DNA of 64,000 nucleotides from DASSQJ01 sp963772645 (GTDB lineage Bacteria; Actinomycetota; Actinomycetes; Actinomycetales; Dermatophilaceae), in the NCBI GenBank assembly GCA_963772645.1, contig CAVYYD010000015.1:124001-188000 (forward strand), read 5' to 3'. The notes beneath the pieces were generated by a model. That model was given only the letters and a program-made list of their open reading frames with translations. It was not told the DNA's origin and did no database searches. The translations under genes were made by a program, and so were the position numbers. Positions 36,676-45,755 of this stretch are shown piece after piece (position 1 is the first letter of the stretch; every line of letters begins with the position of its first letter).

Positions 36676-37119
36676 TCACAGGCCCGGCACCACCTCCTCG
36701 GTGCCGGCGGAGTACGCGGAGTAGGCGGGCATGACGTCGGCGAGGTAGGCGTCCCACCGGCCGGTGTCCCAGACCTCGAGGCGGGTCCCGTTGCCGATGA
36801 CGGTGCAGTCCTTGTCCAGACCCGCGTAGGAACGCAGCGGCGCCGGGATGGTGACGCGGCCCTGCTTGTCGGGGACGTCGGGGTGCGCGCTCGCCCGGAA
36901 GACCCGGATGAAGTCGCGGACCTGCTTGCTGGACGAGGAGGCGGTCTGCATCTGGGCCGAGATCCGGTGGAACTCGGTGGTGGGGAAGACGTACAGGCAC
37001 CCCTCCTGGCCGGTGGTGACGACGAGCCCCTCGGCGAGGGCGCCGCGGAAGCGGGCCGGGAGGAACAGGCGCCCCTTCTCGTCGAGCCGGGGCGTGTGGG
37101 TGCCGAGGAACTCCTCCAC
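36676..37119 (-). CDS. mraZ: Transcriptional regulator MraZ
   Basis: A 147-residue protein of two SpoVT/AbrB-like halves (FLGTHTPRLDEKGRLFLPAR and PDKQGRVTIPAPLRSYAGL), each carrying the family DxxxR motif. MraZ forms a ring that binds short direct repeats in its own promoter and controls the dcw cluster. The start codon is GTG (37117-37119) with GGAGG upstream. Three GTGGAG repeats lie 35-63 nt upstream on the coding strand, a good match for an autoregulatory site. Confidence 0.95.
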   Translation of the reverse strand: MEEFLGTHTPRLDEKGRLFLPARFRGALAEGLVVTTGQEGCLYVFPTTEFHRISAQMQTASSSSKQVRDFIRVFRASAHPDVPDKQGRVTIPAPLRSYAGLDKDCTVIGNGTRLEVWDTGRWDAYLADVMPAYSAYSAGTEEVVPGL

Positions 37120-37153
37120 GACACCACCTCCTCGACCCGGTACCGGCTCCCAG

Positions 37154-37182
37154 CTCCACCGACTTCCTCCACATTACTCCAC
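37154..37182 (-). promoter_or_regulatory. Direct-repeat MraZ-type operator upstream of mraZ
   Basis: Three minus-strand GTGGAG hexamers at 37177-37182, 37167-37172 and 37154-37159, with start-to-start spacings of 10 and 13 bp. Known MraZ sites are short direct G-rich repeats about one helical turn apart. The fourth GTGGAG is the start codon region itself (37114-37119). Confidence 0.6.
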
Positions 37183-37563
37183 CGATCGCCCCAAGTATCC
37201 GGAAATCTGCCGATATGGCAGCCAAAGTTCTTTGAACATGCAGGTCATCAGCAGTGGTGCAAAGTGGGGAAGAGATCGCTCACCAGAGCCTCATGCACGC
37301 CTGGGGCACCGCGCGTCGCGCCCCCGGGCAGCGCCGGACCCGCTCCCGCGTCCCTCGGCGGGCCGCGGATGGTGCCGCCCCGGGGGAACGGTGGGGCGTC
37401 GTGGGGCAGTCCGCACCGATGACGGTTGGCCGACGGGTCGGTGTCGTTCCCGGGACCTTCGACGCCGCCCTCTCCCCTTCTGCGCGCGGGTCAGGCAAGA
37501 TCGAGGGCACTGCACGCCCGGGATGCACGTTGGGCGAGCAAGGCCCCGAGGAAGGAACCTCCC
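37183..37563. other. Intergenic region between divergent mraZ and moxR
   Basis: The longest stretch without a gene. The part nearest mraZ, about 37190-37250, is unusually AT-rich for this DNA and holds two small palindromes on the minus strand (GTTC-aaa-GAAC and CTGCC-N6-GGCAG) and GGATACTT, so it probably carries the mraZ promoter, although no clear -35/-10 pair can be set. On the plus strand GTGGTG (37254-37259) and GTGGGG (37264-37269) are 10 bp apart and resemble the MraZ repeats. The remainder is GC-rich without convincing codon pattern; I see no gene and no clear moxR promoter. Confidence 0.6.
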
Positions 37564-38577
<1,014 letters not shown>

Positions 38578-38584
38578 GGCCGCG

Positions 38585-39877
38585 ATGAGCGCGCTGCGCC
38601 GCACCCTGACCACCCGCGGGAGCGCCTTCGCGGGGGCAGGGGTGGTGCTCGTCGTCGTCGGGGTGCTGCTCGGCCAGCACGACGTCACCCGGGCCGGCGT
38701 GCTCCTGCTCGCCCTCGTCGGCATCGCGCTGCTCCTGGTCCGCCGCCACGGGCTGACCCTCGACGTGCGGCGGCAGGTGCACCCGTCCCGGGTCGCCATC
38801 GACGAGCGCTCCGTCGTCACCGTCGCGGTCCGCAACGGGGAGGCGACCCCCTCGCCGGTGGCGATGGCCGAGGAGTCGATCGACTACGCCCTCGGCGACC
38901 GGCCGCGCTTCGTCATCCCGTCGATGCGTGCCGGGGCCACGCACGAGGTGCAGTACACCGTCCGCTCCCACACCCGGGGGGTGCACCGGCTCGGGCCGCT
39001 GCGGGTCCGCGTCCGGGACCCGTTCGGGCTCGCGCTGCGCACCGCCGCGGTGCCGGGGGACGCCGAGATCATCGTCCTGCCCCGGGTGGTCCCGCTGGCC
39101 GCCGGCCGCTCGCTCGGCAGCGGCATCGGCACCGAGGGGTCGGTGCCGCACATGGTCGCGCTGCACGGCGAGGACGACCAGACGGTCCGCGAGTACCGCG
39201 ACGGCGACGACCTGCGCCGCATCCACTGGCCGGCGACGGCCCGCACCGGCAGCCTCATGGTGCGCCAGGAGGACCGGCCGGCGAAGCGGCGCGCGGTCCT
39301 CCTGCTCGACACCCGGCCCGGCGCGCACGGCGGCGCGGGCCGCAACAGCTCCCTGGAGTGGTGCGTCACGACCGCGGCCTCGGTGATGGCCCACCTGGTG
39401 GACAGCACCTACGCGGTGCACCTGCTCACCCCGGACGGCTCGAGCGAGTCCGGGGCGCACCACGACGACACCCTGGAGCACGCCCTGGACACCCTCGCCC
39501 GGGTCGGGCTCGGCGCGGACGACGGGGTGCGCGCGCTGCTGCACTCCGCGCACGGGCTCACCGCCCAGGGCGGGCTCGTCGTCTACGTCGGCGGCCCACT
39601 GGCCGACGAGGACGCGCACGCCCTCGCCGCGCTGCGCCAGCCGGGGTCGACCGGGGTCGCGCTCCTCGTCGACCCGGGGTCGTTCGGCGCCCTGGCCCGG
39701 CTCGGTCGCCGCGCCGGCGGCCCGGATCCCGACGGAGACGGCGCCCACGGAGCGAGCGGTGCCACCGCCGCCTCGCTGCGGGCATCGGGGTGGCTGGCCG
39801 TCGTCGTGGACGCCCGCACCACCCCGGCCGAGGCGTGGTCCTCGGTCGTCGGCGCCCCCCTCGTGGGGTCCCGGTGA
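38585..39877 (+). CDS. DUF58 domain membrane protein
   Basis: A 430-residue protein with two N-terminal membrane helices (GAGVVLVVVGVLLGQ and AGVLLLALVGIALLLV), a beta-sandwich-like region, and the DUF58 signature VREYRDGDDLRRIHWPATAR followed by a VWA-like segment (RRAVLLLDTRPG). DUF58 proteins accompany MoxR ATPases; their job is not defined. Starts 7 nt after the moxR stop. Its stop codon overlaps the GTG of the transglutaminase gene, so all three are likely translated together. Confidence 0.9.
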   Translation: MSALRRTLTTRGSAFAGAGVVLVVVGVLLGQHDVTRAGVLLLALVGIALLLVRRHGLTLDVRRQVHPSRVAIDERSVVTVAVRNGEATPSPVAMAEESIDYALGDRPRFVIPSMRAGATHEVQYTVRSHTRGVHRLGPLRVRVRDPFGLALRTAAVPGDAEIIVLPRVVPLAAGRSLGSGIGTEGSVPHMVALHGEDDQTVREYRDGDDLRRIHWPATARTGSLMVRQEDRPAKRRAVLLLDTRPGAHGGAGRNSSLEWCVTTAASVMAHLVDSTYAVHLLTPDGSSESGAHHDDTLEHALDTLARVGLGADDGVRALLHSAHGLTAQGGLVVYVGGPLADEDAHALAALRQPGSTGVALLVDPGSFGALARLGRRAGGPDPDGDGAHGASGATAASLRASGWLAVVVDARTTPAEAWSSVVGAPLVGSR

Positions 39878-42189
39878 ACGGCCGGGCGCGGGCCCTGGAC
39901 GGGGTCCTCGGGGGCGCCGCGACGCTGGCCGCCACCCTGCCCCTCACCACGCTCTTCGCCCCGACCGCGGCGTGGTTCCGGCCCAGCCTGCTGCTCGTCG
40001 CACTCGTCGTCGCCACGGGCGCCGGGCTGCGCGCGCTGACCCCGGTGCGCACGCTCGTCGTCGCCGCCCAGCTCCTCGTGCTGCTCAACGGGACCGCGCT
40101 GCTCCACGGCCAGGGTCACCTGTGGAAGGGGATCGTGCCGGTGCCGGAGACCGGGCGCGCGCTCGGGCTGCTCCTCGGGGACGCCTACGCGACGATCACG
40201 TCGTACACCGTGCCGGCACCGGCCAACCGCGGTGTCGTGCTCGGCATCAGCCTGCTCGTCGGCCTCACCGCGCTCGCGGTCGACGCCCTCGCCGTCACGC
40301 TGCGCAGCCCGGCCGCCGCCGGCGTCCCGCTGCTGACGGCCTACCTCGCCTCGGCGACGAACTCCGGCGACGGCCTGGCCGCGTGGTTCGTCGTGCCGCC
40401 GGCCCTCGCGTGGCTCGCGATGCTCGGGCGCCAGGGCGTGCGCTCGCTGCGGGTCTGGGGGATGGTGAACCCGCGGTCCTCCACCGTGTCGGACCCGACC
40501 TCCTCGTTCGCCACCGCGGGGCGGGTTGCCGGGGTGCTCGCCCTGTCGGCTGCCGTCGTGGTCCCGGGGCTGGTCCCCCACTTCCCACCGACGTTCCTCG
40601 CCCAGGGGCTCGGTCGCAGCGACAACGGACGCGGCGGGGGCTCCGACGTCCGGCTGTCCTCGAGCATCGACATCGCGCGGGACCTCGGCGACCGGTCCAC
40701 CGACCCGGTCATCGTCTACCGGACGAGCGACGGTTCGCCGCCGCCGCTGCGGGTCGGAATCCTCGACACCTACCGTCGCGGACGCTGGACCTCCTCCTCC
40801 GACTTCACCTTCGTGCCGCTGGACGGGCGGCTGCCGGGCACGTCGGCCGCACCGACGGTGCGCCGCACCGTGCAGCGGATCGAGGTGACCGCCAACGGCA
40901 TCGGCATCCCGCAGGTGGCGCTGCCGGAGAACGCGACGGGCTCGCCGTTCCCCGACGGGACCTGGCACGTGACGAGCGCGGGGCTCGCCGAGCTCACCGC
41001 ACCCGTCGGCTCGTACACCGCCGACTACGTCTCCCTCCAGCCCTCGGACGGCGACTTCACGACCGACCTCGCCGCCAACGCCCCCGAGCGCGACGACCTC
41101 GCGGTCGACCCGCAGGCGGAGGGCCGGGTCCGCGAGCTGCTCGCGCAGATCACCTCGCCCGGGCAGTCCCCGGTCGAGGTCGCCCGCGCGATCCAGGACC
41201 ACCTGCGCGGGCCGGACTACACCTACTCCCAGGAGCTCGCCGACAGCACGGCCGAGGGGTCCACCGCGGAGGAGCCGCTCGTCCGGTTCCTGCAGACCCG
41301 GCGCGGCTACTGCGTCCAGTTCGCGAGCGCGATGATCATGCTCGCCCGGGAGGCCGGGATCCCCGCCCGGATGGCGGTCGGCTTCCTGCCGGGCTCCCCC
41401 GACGGCGACACCCGGACCGTTCGCGTCAACGACGCCCACGCCTGGCCCGAGCTGTACTTCCCCCGGCTCGGCTGGACCCGCTTCGAGCCGACGCCCGGTG
41501 TGCGCAGCGGCACCGCCCCCGCGTACAGCGTGGAGCAGGCCGCGGGGGCCGGTGCGTCGAGCGCGCCGACCCCCTCGAGCTCCGCCTCCGCCCCGACGCC
41601 GACCGACAACCGGCTGCAGCAGGACGTCCCGGCCGGCACCCCGGATGCCGGGGCCGCCGGGAGCACCGGCGGGGTCGGCCGGTTCCTCGCCGCCAACGCG
41701 CTGACCCTCCTCGTCCTCCTCCTCGTCGTCGTGCTCCTCCTCCTCGTCCCCACCGCCGCCGCCGTCGCGCGGTCCCGGGCGCGCCAGCGAGCCCGGGACG
41801 AGGCGGAGCGGGTCGAGGCGGAGTGGGAGTCACTGGTTCTGCGGCTCGGCGACATCGGGGTCACCGCTGCCGACGGCGCCACCCCGCGCCAGGCCTCGGC
41901 CCAGCTGTCGAAGGCCGCCTACCTCACCGCCGACGAGGGAGCCGCGCTCGGCCGGGTCGTCGCGACCCTCGAGGGGGCCCGCTACGCGCCCCCCGGCGGC
42001 CAGGTCGGCGACGTGGCCGCCGACGCGCGGGCCGTGTGGCGCGCGGCGCTCTCCCGCCGGCGCCGGGTGGACCGGGCCCGCGCCCTGCTCCTCCCGGAGG
42101 AAGGTTTGAGATGGTGGCGCACGGCGCTGCGCCCGAGGGGTCGCAGCGACGCGCCGGCCGAGGACGAGCACGCCCCACTCGGGCCCTGA
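39874..42189 (+). CDS. TgpA-like transglutaminase-domain membrane protein
   Basis: A 771-residue protein of the DUF3488/transglutaminase/DUF4129 type. Five to seven helices occupy the first 230 residues, an extracellular region with the transglutaminase core follows, and one more helix (LTLLVLLLVVVLLLLVPTAA) precedes a cytoplasmic tail. The catalytic triad positions read GYCVQFASAM (Cys), VNDAHAWPELYF (His) and TRFEPTPG, where the usual Asp is Glu. The GTG start (39874) overlaps the DUF58 stop. The homologue TgpA is essential in Pseudomonas; here it may crosslink or process cell-surface proteins with the help of the MoxR/DUF58 pair. Confidence 0.88.
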   Translation: MNGRARALDGVLGGAATLAATLPLTTLFAPTAAWFRPSLLLVALVVATGAGLRALTPVRTLVVAAQLLVLLNGTALLHGQGHLWKGIVPVPETGRALGLLLGDAYATITSYTVPAPANRGVVLGISLLVGLTALAVDALAVTLRSPAAAGVPLLTAYLASATNSGDGLAAWFVVPPALAWLAMLGRQGVRSLRVWGMVNPRSSTVSDPTSSFATAGRVAGVLALSAAVVVPGLVPHFPPTFLAQGLGRSDNGRGGGSDVRLSSSIDIARDLGDRSTDPVIVYRTSDGSPPPLRVGILDTYRRGRWTSSSDFTFVPLDGRLPGTSAAPTVRRTVQRIEVTANGIGIPQVALPENATGSPFPDGTWHVTSAGLAELTAPVGSYTADYVSLQPSDGDFTTDLAANAPERDDLAVDPQAEGRVRELLAQITSPGQSPVEVARAIQDHLRGPDYTYSQELADSTAEGSTAEEPLVRFLQTRRGYCVQFASAMIMLAREAGIPARMAVGFLPGSPDGDTRTVRVNDAHAWPELYFPRLGWTRFEPTPGVRSGTAPAYSVEQAAGAGASSAPTPSSSASAPTPTDNRLQQDVPAGTPDAGAAGSTGGVGRFLAANALTLLVLLLVVVLLLLVPTAAAVARSRARQRARDEAERVEAEWESLVLRLGDIGVTAADGATPRQASAQLSKAAYLTADEGAALGRVVATLEGARYAPPGGQVGDVAADARAVWRAALSRRRRVDRARALLLPEEGLRWWRTALRPRGRSDAPAEDEHAPLGP

Positions 42190-42208
42190 GGCCCGTCGAG
42201 GGGAAGGC

Positions 42209-43772
42209 TCAGTCCAGGTAGTCGCGCAGGGCCTGGCTGCGGCTCGGGTGGCGCAGCTTGCTCATCGTCTTGGACTCGATCTGTCGGATCCGCTCGCGGG
42301 TGACGCCGTAGACCTTGCCGATCTCGTCGAGGGTCTTCGGCTGGCCGTCGGTGAGGCCGAACCGCATCGAGACGACGCCGGCCTCGCGCTCGGAGAGGGT
42401 GTCGAGGACGCTGTGCAGCTGCTCCTGGAGGAGGGTGAAGCTCACGGCGTCGGCCGGGACGACGGCCTCGGAGTCCTCGATGAGGTCACCGAACTCGCTG
42501 TCGCCGTCCTCGCCGAGCGGGGTGTGCAGCGAGATCGGCTCGCGGCCGTACTTCTGGACCTCGACGACCTTCTCGGGGGTCATGTCGAGCTCCTTGGCGA
42601 GCTCCTCGGGGGTGGGTTCGCGCCCGAGGTCCTGGAGCATCTGCCGCTGGACGCGGGCGAGCTTGTTGATGACCTCGACCATGTGCACCGGGATGCGGAT
42701 GGTGCGCGCCTGGTCGGCCATCGCGCGGGTGATCGCCTGACGGATCCACCACGTCGCGTACGTCGAGAACTTGTAGCCCTTGGTGTAGTCGAACTTCTCG
42801 ACCGCGCGGATGAGGCCGAGGTTGCCCTCCTGGATCAGGTCGAGGAAGAGCATCCCGCGACCGGTGTACCGCTTGGCGAGGGAGACGACGAGCCGCAGGT
42901 TGGCCTCGAGGAGGTGGTTCTTGGCCTTCTTGCCGTCCTGGGCGATCCACCACAGCTCGCGCTTGAGCTTCATGTCGAGCTTCTCGCCGGAGTTCAGCTT
43001 CTCCTCGGCGAACAGGCCGGCCTCGATCCGCTTGGCGAGCTCGACCTCCTGCTCGGCGTTGAGGAGGGCGACCTTGCCGATCTGCTTGAGGTAGTCCTTG
43101 ACCGGGTCGGCGGTGGCCCCGGCGGTGACGACCTGCTGGGCCGGCGCGTCCTCCTCGTCGTCGTCGCGGATGACGAACCCGGCCTCCTCACCCTCGCCGT
43201 CGGCGGCGGGGGTGCGCGCCGTCCTCGGCGTCGGCGTCGTCGCGCGGACCGTCCTCGGCCTCGTCCTCCGCAGCGGCGTCGACAGCGAGGTCGACGACCT
43301 CGTCGGTCGACTCCTCGGCGGGGGCCTCGTCGCCGGCGGCGCCCTTGGGCTTGGCGGTGGCCTTCTTCGCGGTGGCCTTCTTCGTCGCGGTCTTCGTGGT
43401 GGGTGCGGGCGAGGTCCCGGCGGCAGCCTTGGCCGCCTCTGCGGGTGGTGCCGGACCATTTGGGGGCGGCTTCGTCGGCGGACGGCCGGTGCGGGCCGTG
43501 GCCGCGGACTTCTTCGCCGTGCGGGTGGCCGCCGCGGCGACCCCGCTGGCCTCTCCGTCGGTGCTGACCGTGATGCCCTGGTCGGCGAGGGCGCGCAGGA
43601 CGACGCGGCCTCGCGCCGGACGGACCTCGGCGGTCCTCAGTGCCTCGGCGACCTGCTCACCGGTGACGTGCCCCGTGGTGCGGCCCTTGCGGACGAGGGC
43701 CTGCAGGGCCCGGTGCGAGAACTCCTGCGGGAGCGGGCTCGGCTCGGAGGTTGTCCTGGACACAGGCGACAC
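42209..43772 (-). CDS. sigA: Principal RNA polymerase sigma factor (HrdB/SigA), apparent frameshift
   Basis: The housekeeping sigma-70, about 520 residues. The N-terminal 190 residues (region 1.1, HRALQALVRKGRTTGHVTGEQ, then a Lys/Ala/Thr-rich stretch TATKKATAKKATAKPKG) lie in one frame; from ADGEGEEAGFVIRDDDEED onward the protein is in the next frame. The break maps to a run of five G on the plus strand (43208-43212); removing one base rejoins it. Region 1.2 (DPVKDYLKQIGKVALLNAEQ), 2 (DLIQEGNLGLIRAVEKFDY, YATWWIRQAITRA), 3 and 4 (GVTRERIRQIESKTMSKLRH) are all complete. An essential gene, so this is most likely a homopolymer sequencing error. Start GTG 43772 has AAAGG upstream and a TATAAT box 135 nt away. 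Confidence 0.93.
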
Positions 43773-43906
43773 CGACTACCTTTCGTCGCGGATGGCCACG
43801 ACCCGGTGCGCGAGGGCTCCGGGAGCGGCGGGGAGGGTGGTCATCGGCACTGCTGCGGCCGACCGACGGGGGGTGGTGGGGCCGGGCTGGGCAGGTGCGT
43901 CCTACC

Positions 43907-43912
43907 ATTATA
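43907..43912 (-). promoter_or_regulatory. Perfect TATAAT box, probable sigA promoter
   Basis: TATAAT on the minus strand inside an AT-rich pocket (ATTTATAATGG), the only perfect sigma-A -10 element I noticed in the window. No good -35 is seen. It implies a 5' leader of about 125-130 nt for sigA. Confidence 0.6.
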
Positions 43913-43970
43913 AATCGACGGCCCGCCCCGGAGCACATCGATGTCGTGGCACCGCGCGTCGACGGCGCGC

Positions 43971-44368
43971 TCAGCCCTTGACCGCGAGCACCGCGCAGGG
44001 TGCGTCGAGCAGGATCCGCTGCGCGTTAGAGCCGAGGATCAGCTTGCCGACCGGGGTCCGGCGGCGCAGCCCGATGACGATGAGGTCGGCGTCGGTCTCG
44101 GCGGCCACGGCGATGAGGTCCTCCGCAGGCTCGTTGCCGCGCACCAGCTGGCGCACGTCGACGTTGAGGCCCTCGCCGGACAGCTCGTCGGTGATCCGCT
44201 GCGAGCTCGGCCTCCGCGGCCCGGCTCGCCTCCTCGTCGAAGTCGCGGCCCGCCGCGGTTGGAGTTGATGACGACGAGGGAGGTCTGGCGGCCTCGGGCC
44301 TCCTCGACGGCCCGGGCGAGCGCGGCACGCCCCTCCTTGGTGGGGACGTACCCGACGACGATGGTCAC
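43971..44368 (-). CDS. Small universal stress protein, two apparent frameshifts
   Basis: A single UspA domain of about 131 residues when two single-base shifts are corrected. It begins TIVVGYVPTKEGRAALARAV after GTG 44368 (GGAGG upstream), shifts near 44246-44258 to GRDFDEEASRAAEAEL, and again near 44198-44206 to DELSGEGLNVDVRQLVRGNE. It ends with IVIGLRRRTPVGKLILGSNA, the usual UspA nucleotide-loop region in actinobacterial homologues. Both shifts have the same sense (one base too many), and the total length is two bases over a multiple of three. Probably intact in the organism. Confidence 0.75.
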
Positions 44369-44426
44369 CTTTGTCCTCCTGTCGCTGCGCATGTCTGCGG
44401 TCGAGACGTTACCGCAGCCCCGCCGG

Positions 44427-45559
44427 TCAGTGACCGTGGAGCGTGTCGCCGATGACACTGCCGACCTGCGCGGTCTCGATGAGGAAGCCGTCGTGGCCGT
44501 GCGGTGAGTCGATGACCGTGAGGCCGGTGCCGGGGCGGGCCCGCGCGATCTCCTCGGACAGCCGAACCGGGTAGAGCCGGTCGGTGCTCACCGCCGGCGA
44601 CGTCGAGACGGCCCTCGAAGCCCTGGAGCGCCGAGGCGACACCGCCCCGTCCACGACCGACGTCGTGGCTGTTCATCGCCTCGGTGAGGACGAGGTAGCT
44701 GTTCGGGTCGAACCGTTGCGCGAGCTTCGTCGCATGGTGGTCGAGGTAGCTCTCGACGTCGTAGCGACCGCCCCCGCCGAGGGGGTCCTCCCCGGGCCGG
44801 GGACGCCGCCCGAACCGCTCGTCGAGCTCACCCTCGTGCCGGTAGGTGGTGTGAGCGATCCGGCGCGCGATCCCCATCCCGGTCACGGGCGCGTCCCCGG
44901 TGTCGTAGTAGTCGCCGCCGTGGAAGGCGGGGTCGGCCCGGATGGCGAGCAGCTGCGGCTGGCACCACGCCACCTGGTCGGCGGTGGCGTACGCGCGTGG
45001 ACGCGAGGACGAGCGCGCGCTCGACCCGCCCGGGGTGTCCGGCGGCCCACTCGAGGACCCGCATGCCACCCATCGACCCGCCGAGGACGGTGTGCCAGCG
45101 ACGCACCCCGAGCACGTCGGCGAGAGCCGCCTCGACCGCCACCTGGTCACGGATCGTGACGAACGGGAAGCGGCTCCCCCACGGCCGCCCGTCGGGCGCG
45201 GTGGACGACGGCCCGGTGGTGCCCTGGCAGCCCCCGAGGACGTTGCTGGCGACCACGAAGAAGCGGTCGGTGTCCAGCGGCGCGCCGGGCCCGATGAGGC
45301 CCGGCCACCACCCCGGCGAGGGATGCCCGGGGCCGCTGTCGCCGACGACGTGGCTGTCACCGGTGAGGGCGTGCTCGACGAGGACGGCGTTGTCGGCCGC
45401 CGGGGAGAGCGTCCCCCACGTCTCGTAGGCGACCGTCACCTCGGGCAGCGCGCCGCCGCGCTCGAGCGGCAGCGCCCCGAGCCGGGCGAAGCGGCGGCTG
45501 CCCTCGGGGTCGCCGGGACGCCACACCGCGTTCCCCGACGTCACCGGCATCGCCGTCAT
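44427..45559 (-). CDS. metX: Homoserine O-acetyltransferase, two apparent frameshifts
   Basis: Acetylates homoserine with acetyl-CoA at the start of methionine synthesis; alpha/beta-hydrolase fold, about 376 residues once two extra bases are removed. Frame 1 gives VTVAYETWGTLSP, NVLGGCQGTTGP, and the nucleophile elbow LGGSMGGMRVLEW. A shift near 44992-44999 leads to AYATADQVAWCQPQLLAIRA and HDVGRGRGGVASALQGFEG. A second near 44590-44597 leads to VSTDRLYPVRLSEEIA and DSPHGHDGFL, with the catalytic His. Start ATG 45559 has AGGAG 7 nt upstream. Expression is under the SAM riboswitch just upstream. The shifts look like sequence errors. Confidence 0.88.
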
Positions 45560-45569
45560 CACGGACTCC

Positions 45570-45684
45570 TGCGCTCGCGCTTGCCGCACCGGTCGGAGCG
45601 GCCGGGTCATCACCCGGGGCACCCCACCGCGAGGAGGGTTGCCGCCCAGCAAACCGGGGTTTGGCGCTGGGACTCATGACCTGC
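45570..45684 (-). promoter_or_regulatory. SAM-IV-type riboswitch upstream of metX
   Basis: On the minus strand the conserved block GGTCATGAGT, then CCCAGC-N-GCTGGG pairing, GGCAACCCTCC and GGGGTGCCCCGGGTGATGACC occur in order, the pattern of actinobacterial SAM riboswitches. Compared with the copy at 58268-58386, two helices have compensatory changes (CCCAGC/GCTGGG against GCCAGC/GCTGGC; CAAACC/GGTTTG against CAAGCC/GGCTcG). A TACGAT box (45690-45695) would start the RNA at its 5' edge. SAM binding should repress metX. Edges are approximate. Confidence 0.85.
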
Positions 45685-45740
45685 CCCCGATCGTACCGAC
45701 CGGTGCAACGCGTCGGGCACCGTCGTCCATTTCCCGGAAG

Positions 45741-45751
45741 CCCCCCCCCCC
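45741..45751 (+). repeat. C11 homopolymer
   Basis: Eleven consecutive C between the metX leader and the end of the DUF4192 gene, the longest mononucleotide run noticed in the window. Confidence 0.8.
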
Positions 45752-45755
45752 GCAC

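Noticed and set aside
37254..37563. Plus-strand open frames upstream of moxR that read into the gene
   Set aside because: Composition is Arg/Pro-rich without a family; the MoxR start is set by AAGGA at GTG 37564.
45560..45652. In-frame N-terminal extension of metX
   Set aside because: It covers the riboswitch and lacks protein similarity; ATG 45559 has a good ribosome site.
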